This document shows, one piece after another, positions 35,884 through 44,318 of a stretch of DNA of 64,000 nt. The notes beneath the pieces are model-generated. The model searched no databases. It worked only from the letters and a program-made list of their open reading frames with translations, and had not been told where the DNA came from. The stretch lies in assembly GCA_044378055.1 (NCBI GenBank), contig JBILXY010000002.1, positions 27,976 through 91,975 of the forward strand. The letters are read 5' to 3'. The stretch comes from JBILXY01 sp044378055. Its GTDB lineage: Bacteria > Patescibacteriota > JACMRA01. A program made the translations under genes and the position numbers. Position 1 is the first letter of the stretch. Every line of letters begins with the position of its first letter.

Positions 35884-37347
35884 TTATTGATTGTGCCTAC
35901 TAAAAATAATTACGAAAGGTGTTTTCATTAAAATCCACAAATCTAGCCAAAAACTCCAGTTTTCTAAGTAGTGTACATCCAGCAAAACTTCGCCTTCAAA
36001 ATCTAGATCACTTCTGCCATTTACTTGGGCAAGCCCAGTAATTCCTGGCTTAATATTCAAGACCTTCATGTGATGTGATTTATATTTAGCAACCTCTCTT
36101 GGTTGATGTGGTCTTGGGCCTACTAAAGACATACTTCCAAGTAAAACATTTATAAATTGTGGCAATTCATCTATACTATATTTTTCGATGAAGGCTCCTA
36201 CTTTAGTTTGTCTAGGGTCATCTTTAATTTTATAAAGAATATCATCACGCATATTACTTTTCTTAATCAGCTCTGCTTCTAATTCCAAAGCTTTAACAGA
36301 ATTAGGATCGCTTTCCGAGGTATTAAATTCTTGATAGTACCTTCTAAATTTCCACAATTTAAAAACCTTACCATCCGGCCCAATCCTTTCGCTAAAGTAT
36401 ATCACCATACCGGCCGATTCTAAACGAATAGCAATAGCAGTAATTATTAAAATTGGCGAAGTAATGATAAGTAAAAATAAGCTGGCAACAATATCAAAAA
36501 GTCTTTTCCAAACCAACATCCAACCATCTAAATTTGTATGCTTCAATCTTAAGAAAAAAGTATTTTGAATTTTCTGAAATTCCGTTCCAAAAGCTCCAAA
36601 TCTTTCAACACCAGTTGGATGCACCAAAAAATCCACTTTATTTAACTCGGCTAAACTTGCCAATTTGGTTTCAAGCTCATGGTTGCTGGAAAATAAATAA
36701 ATTTCTGAAATATTTCCAAACTTTATTAGGTCGCTAATAGCAGTAAAAGAGTTTGTGTTTAATTCTGCATAAGTATAAATTAAGGCCACCTCTGCTTTGT
36801 TAGCCAGCCATTTCCCAATTTCAGCATTATTTTTTCCAACTAAAATAACCTTACTTTTTAAGTAGCCTAATTTATACAAAAGCTGTTCTATCGCCCACAC
36901 CCCAAGCCTTGCTAAAACTACACAATACAGAGTTACAAACCCCCCTGTTCCTAATATAAATCTGCTGATTGGAACACCTTCAGGCAGTGTATCACGATTA
37001 AATTCGTTGAAGAAAAAGAAGGTAATAATCGCCAACAAAACCGAAAATATTCCCAAGAATAATTGAAAAAAAGTGGCAATCCAATTTTGCTTTCTATTGA
37101 CTTCGTATAATCCAAGAAGGCTATAAATTACTATTACAGCCAAAGCCAAAGCTATGGATAAATAAAAGTAATCTAATCTTTCAATTTGTTTGGTTCCAGA
37201 AAGTTGAAAACCCAACAAAGTATCTTCATTAAACCACCTGTATCTGATTAAATAAACCAAGCCTGCCCCAAATACAATGCTTAAAAAGTCTAATATGGGC
37301 TGAAAGGTTATCCTCCAAATATTTTTTGTTTCAGAATTACTAAACAT
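35884..37347 (-). CDS. Polyprenyl-phosphate sugar-1-phosphate transferase
   Basis: 487 residues of the WbaP/ExoY type. Four N-terminal membrane segments (within residues 10-155) precede a nucleotide-binding-like domain (VILVGKNNAEIGKWL), a further membrane helix (LFDIVASLFLLIITSPILII) and the catalytic C-terminus: ERIGPDGKVFKLWKFR, KVGAFIEKYSIDELPQFINV, GSMSLVGPRPHQPREVA and IKPGITGLAQVNGRSDLDFE. These are hallmarks of the bacterial sugar transferase domain that puts the first sugar phosphate on undecaprenyl phosphate. It is adjacent to a small membrane protein gene on the same strand (one base gap). Confidence 0.92.
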   Translation of the reverse strand: MFSNSETKNIWRITFQPILDFLSIVFGAGLVYLIRYRWFNEDTLLGFQLSGTKQIERLDYFYLSIALALAVIVIYSLLGLYEVNRKQNWIATFFQLFLGIFSVLLAIITFFFFNEFNRDTLPEGVPISRFILGTGGFVTLYCVVLARLGVWAIEQLLYKLGYLKSKVILVGKNNAEIGKWLANKAEVALIYTYAELNTNSFTAISDLIKFGNISEIYLFSSNHELETKLASLAELNKVDFLVHPTGVERFGAFGTEFQKIQNTFFLRLKHTNLDGWMLVWKRLFDIVASLFLLIITSPILIITAIAIRLESAGMVIYFSERIGPDGKVFKLWKFRRYYQEFNTSESDPNSVKALELEAELIKKSNMRDDILYKIKDDPRQTKVGAFIEKYSIDELPQFINVLLGSMSLVGPRPHQPREVAKYKSHHMKVLNIKPGITGLAQVNGRSDLDFEGEVLLDVHYLENWSFWLDLWILMKTPFVIIFSRHNQ

Positions 37348-37348
37348 T

Positions 37349-37723
37349 TTATTGAATCATGCTTTGTAGAAAAACTAAAAGCCAGGCCAGTCCAAAATAT
37401 GTTCCAATAGAAGATGCAAACAATAAGACTATACTAAATAATAACTCGTACTTACCTTTTAAGAAACCAAGCTTAGCCCAAAACTTTGCCAAAACTTTGT
37501 CGGCAAAAAGTATGCAGCCTGTAAATAAACCAAAAACAATTACAGAGAGCGCAATTACAGAGGCAAGTTCATTAAAACTGTTTACGAAGGAGGTTAAATG
37601 TAATAGTCGAACCAGTGTAACAAATAACATACTTATTCCAACAAAAACAATTCCAAAAATCCAAAGCGAAATGGATAGCACGAAATAGTTAAAACTTAAA
37701 CTAATTTTATTATTTTCTGGCAT
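37349..37723 (-). CDS. Small membrane protein, partner of the sugar transferase
   Basis: 124 residues with about three hydrophobic segments (near 15-40, 50-70 and 88-120). Not recognised. Only one base separates its stop from the start of the sugar-transferase gene, so they are one operon. The role is likely in surface polysaccharide assembly, by context only. Confidence 0.65.
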   Translation of the reverse strand: MPENNKISLSFNYFVLSISLWIFGIVFVGISMLFVTLVRLLHLTSFVNSFNELASVIALSVIVFGLFTGCILFADKVLAKFWAKLGFLKGKYELLFSIVLLFASSIGTYFGLAWLLVFLQSMIQ

Positions 37724-37872
37724 TTGTATGAAAAGTATAGTTGGTGGTGGAATTTGTCAACCTGAAAAACAAACAAAGGGATTTATTTATAAGAGTCTAA
37801 AATAGTGGCAGAAATGTTTTTGACAAGCGCATAAAGTCCAATTTTAACTACTACATTAATTTAGAGCAAAAT

Positions 37873-38487
37873 ATGGCTATAAAACAAACACGCAAATCAA
37901 ATCGTCTTCCATTTAAATCAATTTATACATCCAACAATTCCTTTTTTATTACCATGTGTGTGGAAGGGAGGATTTGTTGTTTGTCTAAAATATTTGATGG
38001 GAAGGCAAGCCTTACCCCTACGGGTAAAATTGTTGAGGAATCTTGGTTATCTTTGACCAATTTGGTAAATGATATTCAACTTGATGAATTTGTGATTATG
38101 CCAAATCATTTTCACGGAATTATTACTTTTTTCGACCCACCAACATTTAAAAATTCAGAAAGATTGGTTGATTTATCCCAAATAATGGCCATATTTAAAT
38201 CTAAAACAACAAATTTAATCCGTAGGGGAATGCCTTCGGCTTCCCGAGATAACCGAAGAATTTTGACTGCCCAAGACAACATGGTTTGTAACGGGAAGGC
38301 AAGCCTTACCCCTACGAATATACCGAAATTTCAATGGCAGAAATCTTTTTATGATCATGTTATACGGGATGAAACAGATTTGCTTCGGGTTCGAGAATAT
38401 ATTTTTAATAACCCTTTACAGTGGGAACTGGATATTCTTAATCCAAAAAATGAGGATGAATACCAAAGATGGTTAATTGCAAAATAA
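37873..38487 (+). CDS. REP-associated tyrosine transposase (RAYT, Y1_Tnp/HUH family)
   Basis: 204 residues. N-terminus FKSIYTSNNSFFITMCVEGR, then EFVIMPNHFHGIITF with the HUH-type His pair (HFH), and SFYDHVIRDETDLLRVREYIFNNPLQW with the likely nucleophile Tyr in FYDHVIR; all are typical RAYT segments. RAYTs are domesticated IS200/IS605-like nucleases tied to REP palindromes with GTAG/GTGG heads, which this window contains in number. Three such palindromes lie inside this coding region (37999, 38222, 38293) and two add the peptide GKASLTPT twice, in frame. Its own flanks show no IS ends. Probably active or recently so. Confidence 0.88.
   Translation: MAIKQTRKSNRLPFKSIYTSNNSFFITMCVEGRICCLSKIFDGKASLTPTGKIVEESWLSLTNLVNDIQLDEFVIMPNHFHGIITFFDPPTFKNSERLVDLSQIMAIFKSKTTNLIRRGMPSASRDNRRILTAQDNMVCNGKASLTPTNIPKFQWQKSFYDHVIRDETDLLRVREYIFNNPLQWELDILNPKNEDEYQRWLIAK
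37999..38021 (-). repeat. REP, GTAGGGG family, inside the RAYT gene
   Basis: Minus strand: GTAGGGGTAAGGC, TT, GCCTTCCC; stem GGTAAGGC/GCCTTCC with one mismatch. It encodes GKASLTPT of the transposase. Confidence 0.8.
38222..38246 (+). repeat. REP, GTAGGGG family, inside the RAYT gene
   Basis: GTAGGGGAATGCC, TTC, GGCTTCCCG: GTAG head and stem GGGAATGCC/GGCTTCCC with one mismatch. It encodes RRGMPSASR of the transposase. Confidence 0.8.
38293..38315 (-). repeat. REP, GTAGGGG family, second identical copy in the RAYT gene
   Basis: The same 23 bases as at 37999 and the same reading phase, again encoding GKASLTPT. Confidence 0.8.
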
Positions 38488-38565
38488 GAAAAAAGATAGA
38501 AGTAAAGAATACCAAAATCTAAGCGATATGAACCTAAGAAAATTTTAAAACACTGTGATTACCCC

Positions 38566-38910
38566 CTACCCAATTCTAACTTCAACTTGAAGATTGGAGT
38601 GTTTTTCTTTTAATTTTTCTTCGAACACGCCAATATTGGTTTTTAGAAAAGCTAGCAAAGTTCTGTTTTCTGATTGAATTTTAATGTTTAAGTCGCTCAA
38701 TTCCTCGGTCTGTTTCACAAAAACTTGAATTTGTTCAATGTCTTGTTTATCTAAACCCAGGCTTTCTAAAACCGTGTTAATATCTTCCCTAACTGTGAAA
38801 TTAAGAAAGGCAAGTTGCTTTAACTTGCCAAACCCGCTTTGTTTTATTTTTTCGCCTAATGTTCCTAATTTTGAAAGCTTGGACACTTTTAATATATTAA
38901 ACTTGTACAA
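38566..38910 (-). CDS. Small coiled-coil-like protein after RNase J
   Basis: 114 residues, Lys/Glu-rich and mainly helical (LKEKHSNLQVEVRIG at the end). Its start overlaps the end of the RNase J gene by 14 bases, so the two are translationally coupled. No recognised family. Context suggests an accessory of RNase J, but this is inference. Confidence 0.55.
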   Translation of the reverse strand: MYKFNILKVSKLSKLGTLGEKIKQSGFGKLKQLAFLNFTVREDINTVLESLGLDKQDIEQIQVFVKQTEELSDLNIKIQSENRTLLAFLKTNIGVFEEKLKEKHSNLQVEVRIG

Positions 38911-41044
38911 TAACTGGAATAATCATCGGTTCTTTTTCAGTTTTAGCTGAAATAAAGTCTTTAGCGATATTCCTTACTTGCTGTCTCATTTCGGTCCAAT
39001 AAGTTTTAGATTCAGGATCAACTTTGATGCCAGGGAATTTAGCTCTTATTTCATCTCTAATAAGATCGAACAAATCTACACTGGTTTTCATGTAAACGAA
39101 ACCTCTGCTGATAAGTTCTGGGCCACCAACCAAGTTCTTTTGTTTGTTAACCAGAAGTACAACTATAACGCTTCCTTGGGTGCTCATTTGTCTTCTTTCT
39201 TCTAAAACAACTTCAGAAACTGCCCCTACTCCTGTTCCATCCACTAGAAGATAGCTTTCGGTAATTACATCTTCAGTTAAGGCAACTTCTTTGGAACGCA
39301 GCTCAATAATTCTACCGTTTTCGCCAATTAAACAGTGATCGGCTGGAATTCCTACTCCGGCTCCTAATTCGCCAACTTTCTTCAACATGAAGTGATTTCC
39401 GTGAATTGGTTGTAAATAATCTGGTCTTGTTAAAGCAAACAATAATTTCAAATCTTCCTGGCAAGCGTGACCAGAAACATGTAACTGGAATTCCTTTGGA
39501 GAATAAACAGTAACACCTTTCCTAGATAGTTGAGCAATAAGATGCTGAATTGAATCTTCGTTACCTGGAATAGTTGTGGAAGAGAAGATAACTGCATCTC
39601 CACCTTGAAGACGAATTTGATCATGCTCATCACGGGACATTCTGCTTAGACCTGCTAATTCTTCACCTTGTGAACCTGTTGCTAAAACACAAACTTGATT
39701 GTCTGGTAATTTAGCAATATCTTTCATTTCAACAATCATTCCTTGTGGAACTTTTAGGTATCCAAGTTCAAAACAAGCTTTGAAGTTAGTAATCATGGAT
39801 CTGCCAACTAAAGCAAGCTTCCTATTATTTTTTACACAGGCGTCGATAACTAGTTGAGCTCTTGAAATACTGGAAGCAAAGGTTGTGAAAATTATTCTAC
39901 CTTCACATTCAGCAAAGATTTTAGAAATAGTTTTACCAATTTCCTTTTCAGAGATCTGGTAACCAGGCTTCATTACACCTAAAGAATCGGTTAAAAGTAA
40001 TCTAACTCCTTCGTCTCCGAATTTAGCTAATTTTCCGTAATCACTTAACTGTCCATCAATAGGGGTATTATCAAATTTCCAATCTGTTGCGTAAATAATT
40101 CTTCCCATTGGGGTGTCGATACAAAGACCAACTACATCTGGGATTGAGTGATTTAATCTAAAGAATTGGAACTTGAATACACCTAAAGTTAATGGTTGTT
40201 CTAAGTTGATAATTTTAGCTACAATTTTGTCGGCTAAATCAAATTCTTGAAGTCTATTTTTTAACAAGGCCAAAGTTAGTGGCATGCTAAAAATTGGGAT
40301 TGGCCCTAATTTAGGCAAAATATATGGCGCTGCACCGATATGGTCTAAATGTCCGTGAGTATAAATAATACCGCGAATTTTGTGCCTGTTTTGCTCGATA
40401 TATCCAGTATCAGGAATAATGTAATCTACACCTGGGAATCTTTCACCTCCTCCGAAGCCTAGGCCTGAATCTACTAATACAATGTCGTCACCGCATTCAA
40501 TGGCTGTCATGTTCATTCCAACTTCATTTACCCCACCAAGTGGAATAAGTCTTACAATGTTTCCTTCTGGAAAAACTGGAATAGAGTTAGTTTGAATTAA
40601 CGGGCCAGTATTGAAAGAAGCTGATACAGTAGCATGTCCAAGATTGCCTTTGGTTAACATTCCTGTACCTCTGCTTTGTTTGCTGGAAGAATAAGACTTA
40701 CTTTTTCCATTAAGGAAATCAAGGTTTTGGGTTTGGCTATTTTCTTCTCTTCTAGCCATGTATTGTGGCCTTTGCGCTGTTACAGATTGAGTTTTTGGAT
40801 CTGTATTAACAGGTCTTCTGTTGTTCCTTCTTGGGGAATTATTTCCAGAATTCTGACGATTTGAACCATTAGAATTTCCATTGTTGGGGTTATTCATTGG
40901 CTTAAAATTGTTTATTCTTGGGATAGAGTTTACTTTCTCAGAATTAACTGGATTGTTGGTATTTCTTGAGGTGTTACCGTTACCTGTGTTTTTATTTTCG
41001 CCCAAATTTAAAGGAGGAAAATTAATAAGATTTTCGTTTATCAT
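38897..41044 (-). CDS. rnj: Ribonuclease J
   Basis: Metallo-beta-lactamase/beta-CASP endo- and 5'-exoribonuclease of RNA maturation and decay. 715 residues from the ATG at 41044 (frame open to 41092). The first ~155 residues are a disordered Asn/Ser/Arg-rich extension absent from ~560-residue RNases J. The catalytic part shows IYTHGHLDHIGAAPY (HxHxDH), LNHSIPDVVG, YATDWKFDNTP, and in the beta-CASP region FATFASSISRAQ-like FTTFASSISRA, ATGSQGEEL, LHVSGHACQEDL and PIHGNHFMLKK. It lies downstream of rpmH, rnpA and tRNA-Phe on the same strand. Confidence 0.93.
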   Translation of the reverse strand: MINENLINFPPLNLGENKNTGNGNTSRNTNNPVNSEKVNSIPRINNFKPMNNPNNGNSNGSNRQNSGNNSPRRNNRRPVNTDPKTQSVTAQRPQYMARREENSQTQNLDFLNGKSKSYSSSKQSRGTGMLTKGNLGHATVSASFNTGPLIQTNSIPVFPEGNIVRLIPLGGVNEVGMNMTAIECGDDIVLVDSGLGFGGGERFPGVDYIIPDTGYIEQNRHKIRGIIYTHGHLDHIGAAPYILPKLGPIPIFSMPLTLALLKNRLQEFDLADKIVAKIINLEQPLTLGVFKFQFFRLNHSIPDVVGLCIDTPMGRIIYATDWKFDNTPIDGQLSDYGKLAKFGDEGVRLLLTDSLGVMKPGYQISEKEIGKTISKIFAECEGRIIFTTFASSISRAQLVIDACVKNNRKLALVGRSMITNFKACFELGYLKVPQGMIVEMKDIAKLPDNQVCVLATGSQGEELAGLSRMSRDEHDQIRLQGGDAVIFSSTTIPGNEDSIQHLIAQLSRKGVTVYSPKEFQLHVSGHACQEDLKLLFALTRPDYLQPIHGNHFMLKKVGELGAGVGIPADHCLIGENGRIIELRSKEVALTEDVITESYLLVDGTGVGAVSEVVLEERRQMSTQGSVIVVLLVNKQKNLVGGPELISRGFVYMKTSVDLFDLIRDEIRAKFPGIKVDPESKTYWTEMRQQVRNIAKDFISAKTEKEPMIIPVIVQV

Positions 41045-41245
41045 ATAGATATTTTTTTGATTATTTAATAATCTCAGTTCTAAAGTATTCATAAAAATTA
41101 TGAATCTGAACTTCGAACCAGAGAAAAATGTATATTTGTAAGATTTATGCTGAACATAAACTTTAGTTCTTTAAAACTACACTTTCGTCTGCTACTAAGT
41201 TTTCCAGCTGGGAATAAATTGAATTTAAATTGATTTATATTTTTG

Positions 41246-41320
41246 TGGTGCCGAAGGTCAGAATCGGACTGACGACACGAGGCTCTTCAGGCCACTGCTC
41301 TACCACTGAGCTACTTCGGC
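41246..41320 (-). tRNA. tRNA-Phe (anticodon GAA)
   Basis: Minus strand: acceptor GCCGAAG/CTTCGGC, D arm GCTC/GAGC, anticodon stem GTGGC/GCCTC with loop CTGAAGA (anticodon GAA), T arm GTCAG-TCCGATT-CTGAC, discriminator A and encoded CCA. The anticodon stem has one U-U mismatch at its second pair. It lies between rnpA and the RNase J gene. Confidence 0.93.
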
Positions 41321-41372
41321 AAAATTCCAACTATGTTAAGTTAAGAATAATGTTATTTTTATTTTATGTAAA

Positions 41373-41732
41373 CTATTTCGAGTGAAGATTCTGAAAAAGC
41401 TTTCTTACAGTTGGTAAGATTTGGTTTTCCATCTCTGTCAAATCTAATTTTAAAAATTTAGGATCTTTTACCTGAATTACGCAATTTAAACTATTTGGAA
41501 GTCTATCTTGAAACTGCAGATTAGAGAAAATTGCATGAATTTTTCTACGAAGCCTATTTCTTCTATTAGATCTTCTTAGAACTTTTTTGGAAATCACTAC
41601 TAAAAGTTTAAACTCGGTGTTTGTGGACGGACTTAAACAAGTTTGAAATAACTTATTGCTGTCTCTATATTTTGTCCTGTAAGCGGATTTAATCTCTTTT
41701 TCTAGGCGAATTCTGTTTGTTCTAGGAAGCAC
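41373..41732 (-). CDS. rnpA: Ribonuclease P protein component
   Basis: Protein subunit of RNase P, which trims the 5' ends of tRNA precursors. 119 residues, usual length. The basic signature SNRRNRLRRKI (family RNR motif) is intact, preceded by LLVVISKKVLRRS. The start is a GTG 10 bases after the rpmH stop, the conserved rpmH-rnpA order. The usual yidD/yidC neighbours are missing; tRNA-Phe and RNase J follow instead. Confidence 0.92.
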   Translation of the reverse strand: MLPRTNRIRLEKEIKSAYRTKYRDSNKLFQTCLSPSTNTEFKLLVVISKKVLRRSNRRNRLRRKIHAIFSNLQFQDRLPNSLNCVIQVKDPKFLKLDLTEMENQILPTVRKLFQNLHSK

Positions 41733-41742
41733 TTTTTAAAGC

Positions 41743-41886
41743 TTATTTTGATGATGCTTGAAAAGTCAAAGCCCACCTTCCTTTAGCCCTTCGGCTTTTT
41801 AAAATGTGGGGTGCATTTTTTAATCTGGCACGAAATCCAGCTTTTCTTGCTCTTTGCCTCTTTTTTGGCTGATAAGTAACAGACAT
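41743..41886 (-). CDS. rpmH: Large ribosomal subunit protein bL34
   Basis: 47 residues: MSVTYQPKKRQRARKAGF, then RARLKNAPHILKSRRAKGRW, and a short tail FQASSK. TYQPKKRQRARKAGFRAR is the diagnostic bL34 start. The gene precedes rnpA with a 10-base gap, the near-universal order. A promoter (TTGACA, 17 bases, TATTGT) ends only a few bases before the ATG. Confidence 0.95.
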   Translation of the reverse strand: MSVTYQPKKRQRARKAGFRARLKNAPHILKSRRAKGRWALTFQASSK

Positions 41887-41894
41887 TTGAATTT

Positions 41895-41923
41895 ACAATA
41901 TTCAAGTTGAACTTTCCTGTCAA
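41895..41923 (-). promoter_or_regulatory. Candidate sigma70-type promoter of rpmH-rnpA
   Basis: Minus strand: -35 TTGACA, 17-base spacer, -10 TATTGT. The expected start of transcription lies within about 0-3 bases of the rpmH ATG, giving a leaderless or nearly leaderless mRNA. An upstream TATAAT (41926-41931) without a clear -35 is an alternative that would give a ~40-base leader. Confidence 0.55.
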
Positions 41924-42052
41924 GTATTATAACGATTAGGCTTGATAGCTGATTATGCTTTAATGCCTTAATATAGCTTAAATTTGCCTTTTAAGGAAAA
42001 GTGTGTATTTATTAGTTGGAAAACCGTATTTTATAGAAGTGGGGGTAACACA

Positions 42053-42271
42053 GTGGAAGGTATTGCGATTGGATTTTGTGTTATTGGTTTTTTATTTTCA
42101 GCTCTATTCGCTATCATCTGTATATCAGATGATTCGACATTTGCACTGGGGCTGGCAGTTCTTGCAGTTGCCTTCGGTTTGGCTGGATTTAACCAGCTTT
42201 TATTTGGATTAATATTGGGATTACTGTCTTTGGGGATAATGATCTCACCTCATATAATCAAACGGTTGTAA
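42053..42271 (+). CDS. Small membrane protein (cassette gene 1)
   Basis: 72 residues from a GTG; nearly all hydrophobic, two or three membrane segments (GIAIGFCVIGFLFSALFAII; then the Gly/Leu-rich second half). GGGGGT lies 5-10 bases upstream. The frame is open to 41984, but those residues are polar. No family recognised. A terminator follows within 15 bases. Confidence 0.55.
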   Translation: MEGIAIGFCVIGFLFSALFAIICISDDSTFALGLAVLAVAFGLAGFNQLLFGLILGLLSLGIMISPHIIKRL

Positions 42272-42284
42272 ACTTAGTTACTAT

Positions 42285-42310
42285 ACCCACTTCAAGTGGG
42301 TCTTTCTTTG
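42285..42310 (+). terminator. Rho-independent terminator of gene 42053
   Basis: ACCCAC-TTCAA-GTGGGT then CTTTCTTT. Confidence 0.75.
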
Positions 42311-42401
42311 CCCAAAATTTCCTACCTTTATCCTCTTGCCATTTAGAAAAATATATGCACTGCTTAAATATTGTGGATTATTAATGAAAAGGAGATCAGG
42401 T

Positions 42402-42827
42402 ATGCAGTTTCCAACTTTTGGGTATGGTTTTATCATTGACTTGCTATTTCTCGTTGGATTTTTGATGATCGCGTTTGGCTGGCTGTTTGAACGCAGAAAT
42501 CCATTGCTGTACGCTGGCATTATTATAATTTATATAAGCGGATTTAGTTGGTCCGTAATAGTAGGTAGCAGTGTTGGTATACTCCCTGTCACAGTATATA
42601 GCTGTGTCTTCTACATAGCCATATTCTTTGCCTTTAAAATTAAGGCGACCAGGGTGTATTTCGGTTTAGGTATAATTATTACGAACATTTGTATAATGTT
42701 TTTTTCCAGCTTAAAAAAGCAACAAGCTGATATCCTTATTCAGTACATTCTTCCTGTAATAATGTGTATGCTTATTGCAAGTATAATTCTAAGGCTTATT
42801 CAAAAAACTCTGAGGAGGTGGAGATAA
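42402..42827 (+). CDS. Membrane protein (cassette gene 2)
   Basis: 141 residues with four to five hydrophobic segments covering most of the protein and a basic C-terminus (KTLRRWR). AAGGAG, 7 bases before the ATG at 42402, decides this start over the upstream in-frame ATG at 42336. No family recognised. Its stop directly abuts the next start. Confidence 0.65.
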   Translation: MQFPTFGYGFIIDLLFLVGFLMIAFGWLFERRNPLLYAGIIIIYISGFSWSVIVGSSVGILPVTVYSCVFYIAIFFAFKIKATRVYFGLGIIITNICIMFFSSLKKQQADILIQYILPVIMCMLIASIILRLIQKTLRRWR

Positions 42828-43040
42828 ATGGATATTAACCTTGTTTTGGCAGTCATCCTAGCCTGCATCTTTGCGGTACTAGGAATCATTTCATTTCAAA
42901 ACAATTTGAATGGAATTGGATGGATATTTATAATTGCTGCAGGCATCTGCATTCTATGCAAAGATTTTTTCTTGCTAGTAATTGCAGGATGTTCGATTAT
43001 AGTTTTAGTATATTTTCTAGCCAAATCATATAAAGGTTAG
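42828..43040 (+). CDS. Small membrane protein (cassette gene 3)
   Basis: 70 residues, two to three hydrophobic segments. GAGGAGG lies inside the end of gene 2 and the ATG follows that stop codon without a gap, so translation is coupled. No family recognised. A strong terminator follows. Confidence 0.65.
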   Translation: MDINLVLAVILACIFAVLGIISFQNNLNGIGWIFIIAAGICILCKDFFLLVIAGCSIIVLVYFLAKSYKG

Positions 43041-43062
43041 CAAAGAATTATTCACTAAAACC

Positions 43063-43090
43063 GCCCCGAATTTACGGGGCTTTATTTTTT
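43063..43090 (+). terminator. Rho-independent terminator of the 42402-43040 pair
   Basis: GCCCCG-AATTTA-CGGGGC then TTTATTTTTT. The flanking gene at 43112 converges on it, and AAAACC on the left makes a weaker minus-strand tail. Confidence 0.85.
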
Positions 43091-43111
43091 GGTAAAATTA
43101 CAAATTTCCAA

Positions 43112-44167
43112 TTAGTTTGCGTACCAATCCCATGGGTTTATGTTGGGTGTTGTTTTGCCTGTTTCAACCACAACCTCCAAAATTGTAGTGTGAAAACTTG
43201 CTGGAACATCAACCCCTTGGCATTCTTTACCAGGATAGCCTATCATCATACAATCCTTTACATATTTATTATAATAAACTAAAGAAGGCCATTCCTGAAG
43301 CATACCCTTAGCATCTAGAACACCTTTCACATACACATTATACTTTCCAGGATCAACAGCAATGAAATAAGTTTGGCCACTTGTGTCTATGCACTTTTCG
43401 GCTGCTGAAACCAAATTTTTAGCGCAAAGCCTTTGATTAGGAACAAATTCTGAAGGGTAAGTTAGCCCGCCGGAAATACCAGTTTTAGCAGTGGAAGAAG
43501 AACCATCGGTAATTTGTAAATTATCTGAAATAGACCAACCCTTGCTTCCGTCTGTCCAACTTACTTGATACCAAGTGTACTTTCCGCCCAAACATTCTTT
43601 TTCAATAGGGCCGCCTAGTAATTCGCCGGTTGAATCCCATTTTTGCAAGTTTCCAGTAATTGTTTCGCAAGGATTTATTCTAACATTCACCCCTGTTCCC
43701 TTCGAACCGTTGGCAATACTTTTTACCGCTTTTTTAGTTACTACAGGAACTTCAGGTTTAGCATCTGTGATTTTAGTTGGAACTTTAACTAATTCGGTGA
43801 AAGTTTCCCCTTCGGCAGTTTTACACTGATTAGGATTTTTTGTTATTGTGGATGAAGTGATAGCAGCGCATTCTTCGTAAGTAGAAGCCTTACTTTCTTT
43901 TTTAGTGTCAGCAGTATTAGAGTTTGAACTAGAGCCAGGTTTATCCCTATTTTGAAACATGGCATAAGCCCCTGCCCCAACCCCTGCCGCAATTAGCATG
44001 CAGCCAATTATTACAGCAACCCACACAGGCCAAGAAATTGAAGCTATACCACTTTCAGGCTGATGAATTTCAGGCATGGAAGCCCCAAAATTAGGTTGTG
44101 GATTATAATTTCCAGTATCTTGTTGGTTGTTATTAATATCAGGATTGTTAGGATTATTTTCAGACAT
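43112..44167 (-). CDS. Membrane-anchored protein with SH3-like domain
   Basis: 351 residues. A disordered Asn/Pro/Gln-rich cytoplasmic part (1-43) is followed by one membrane segment (about 46-70, WPVWVAVIIGCMLIAAGVGA), a Ser/Thr/Lys linker, a bacterial SH3-like domain (about 155-225, VNVRINPCETITGNL and WYQVSWTDGSKGWSISDNL) and a C-terminal beta-rich domain (245-345) with four or more Cys. SH3-like domains commonly bind cell-wall peptides, so a wall-binding surface role is likely. The final domain is not recognised. Confidence 0.75.
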   Translation of the reverse strand: MSENNPNNPDINNNQQDTGNYNPQPNFGASMPEIHQPESGIASISWPVWVAVIIGCMLIAAGVGAGAYAMFQNRDKPGSSSNSNTADTKKESKASTYEECAAITSSTITKNPNQCKTAEGETFTELVKVPTKITDAKPEVPVVTKKAVKSIANGSKGTGVNVRINPCETITGNLQKWDSTGELLGGPIEKECLGGKYTWYQVSWTDGSKGWSISDNLQITDGSSSTAKTGISGGLTYPSEFVPNQRLCAKNLVSAAEKCIDTSGQTYFIAVDPGKYNVYVKGVLDAKGMLQEWPSLVYYNKYVKDCMMIGYPGKECQGVDVPASFHTTILEVVVETGKTTPNINPWDWYAN

Positions 44168-44243
44168 GGAAAGATGAAGTTTAGATCAGCAAATATTTGT
44201 AGCTACTTCATTTAAAACTTATTTCAAAAAGTCAAACTAACTA

Positions 44244-44271
44244 TTGCTATTTAAATAAATTTGTGTATAAT
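44244..44271 (+). promoter_or_regulatory. Candidate promoter of small membrane gene 44319
   Basis: TTGCTA, 16 bases, TATAAT. It lies about 45 bases before the ATG. Confidence 0.5.
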
Positions 44272-44318
44272 TTAAAAAGGTTTCTGAATTTCTACTAAAT
44301 CTATAATTGGTAAGCCAA

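Noticed and set aside
41887..42052. Replication origin next to rpmH
   Set aside because: No dnaA gene and no cluster of TTATNCACA boxes; only the rpmH promoter region is recognisable.
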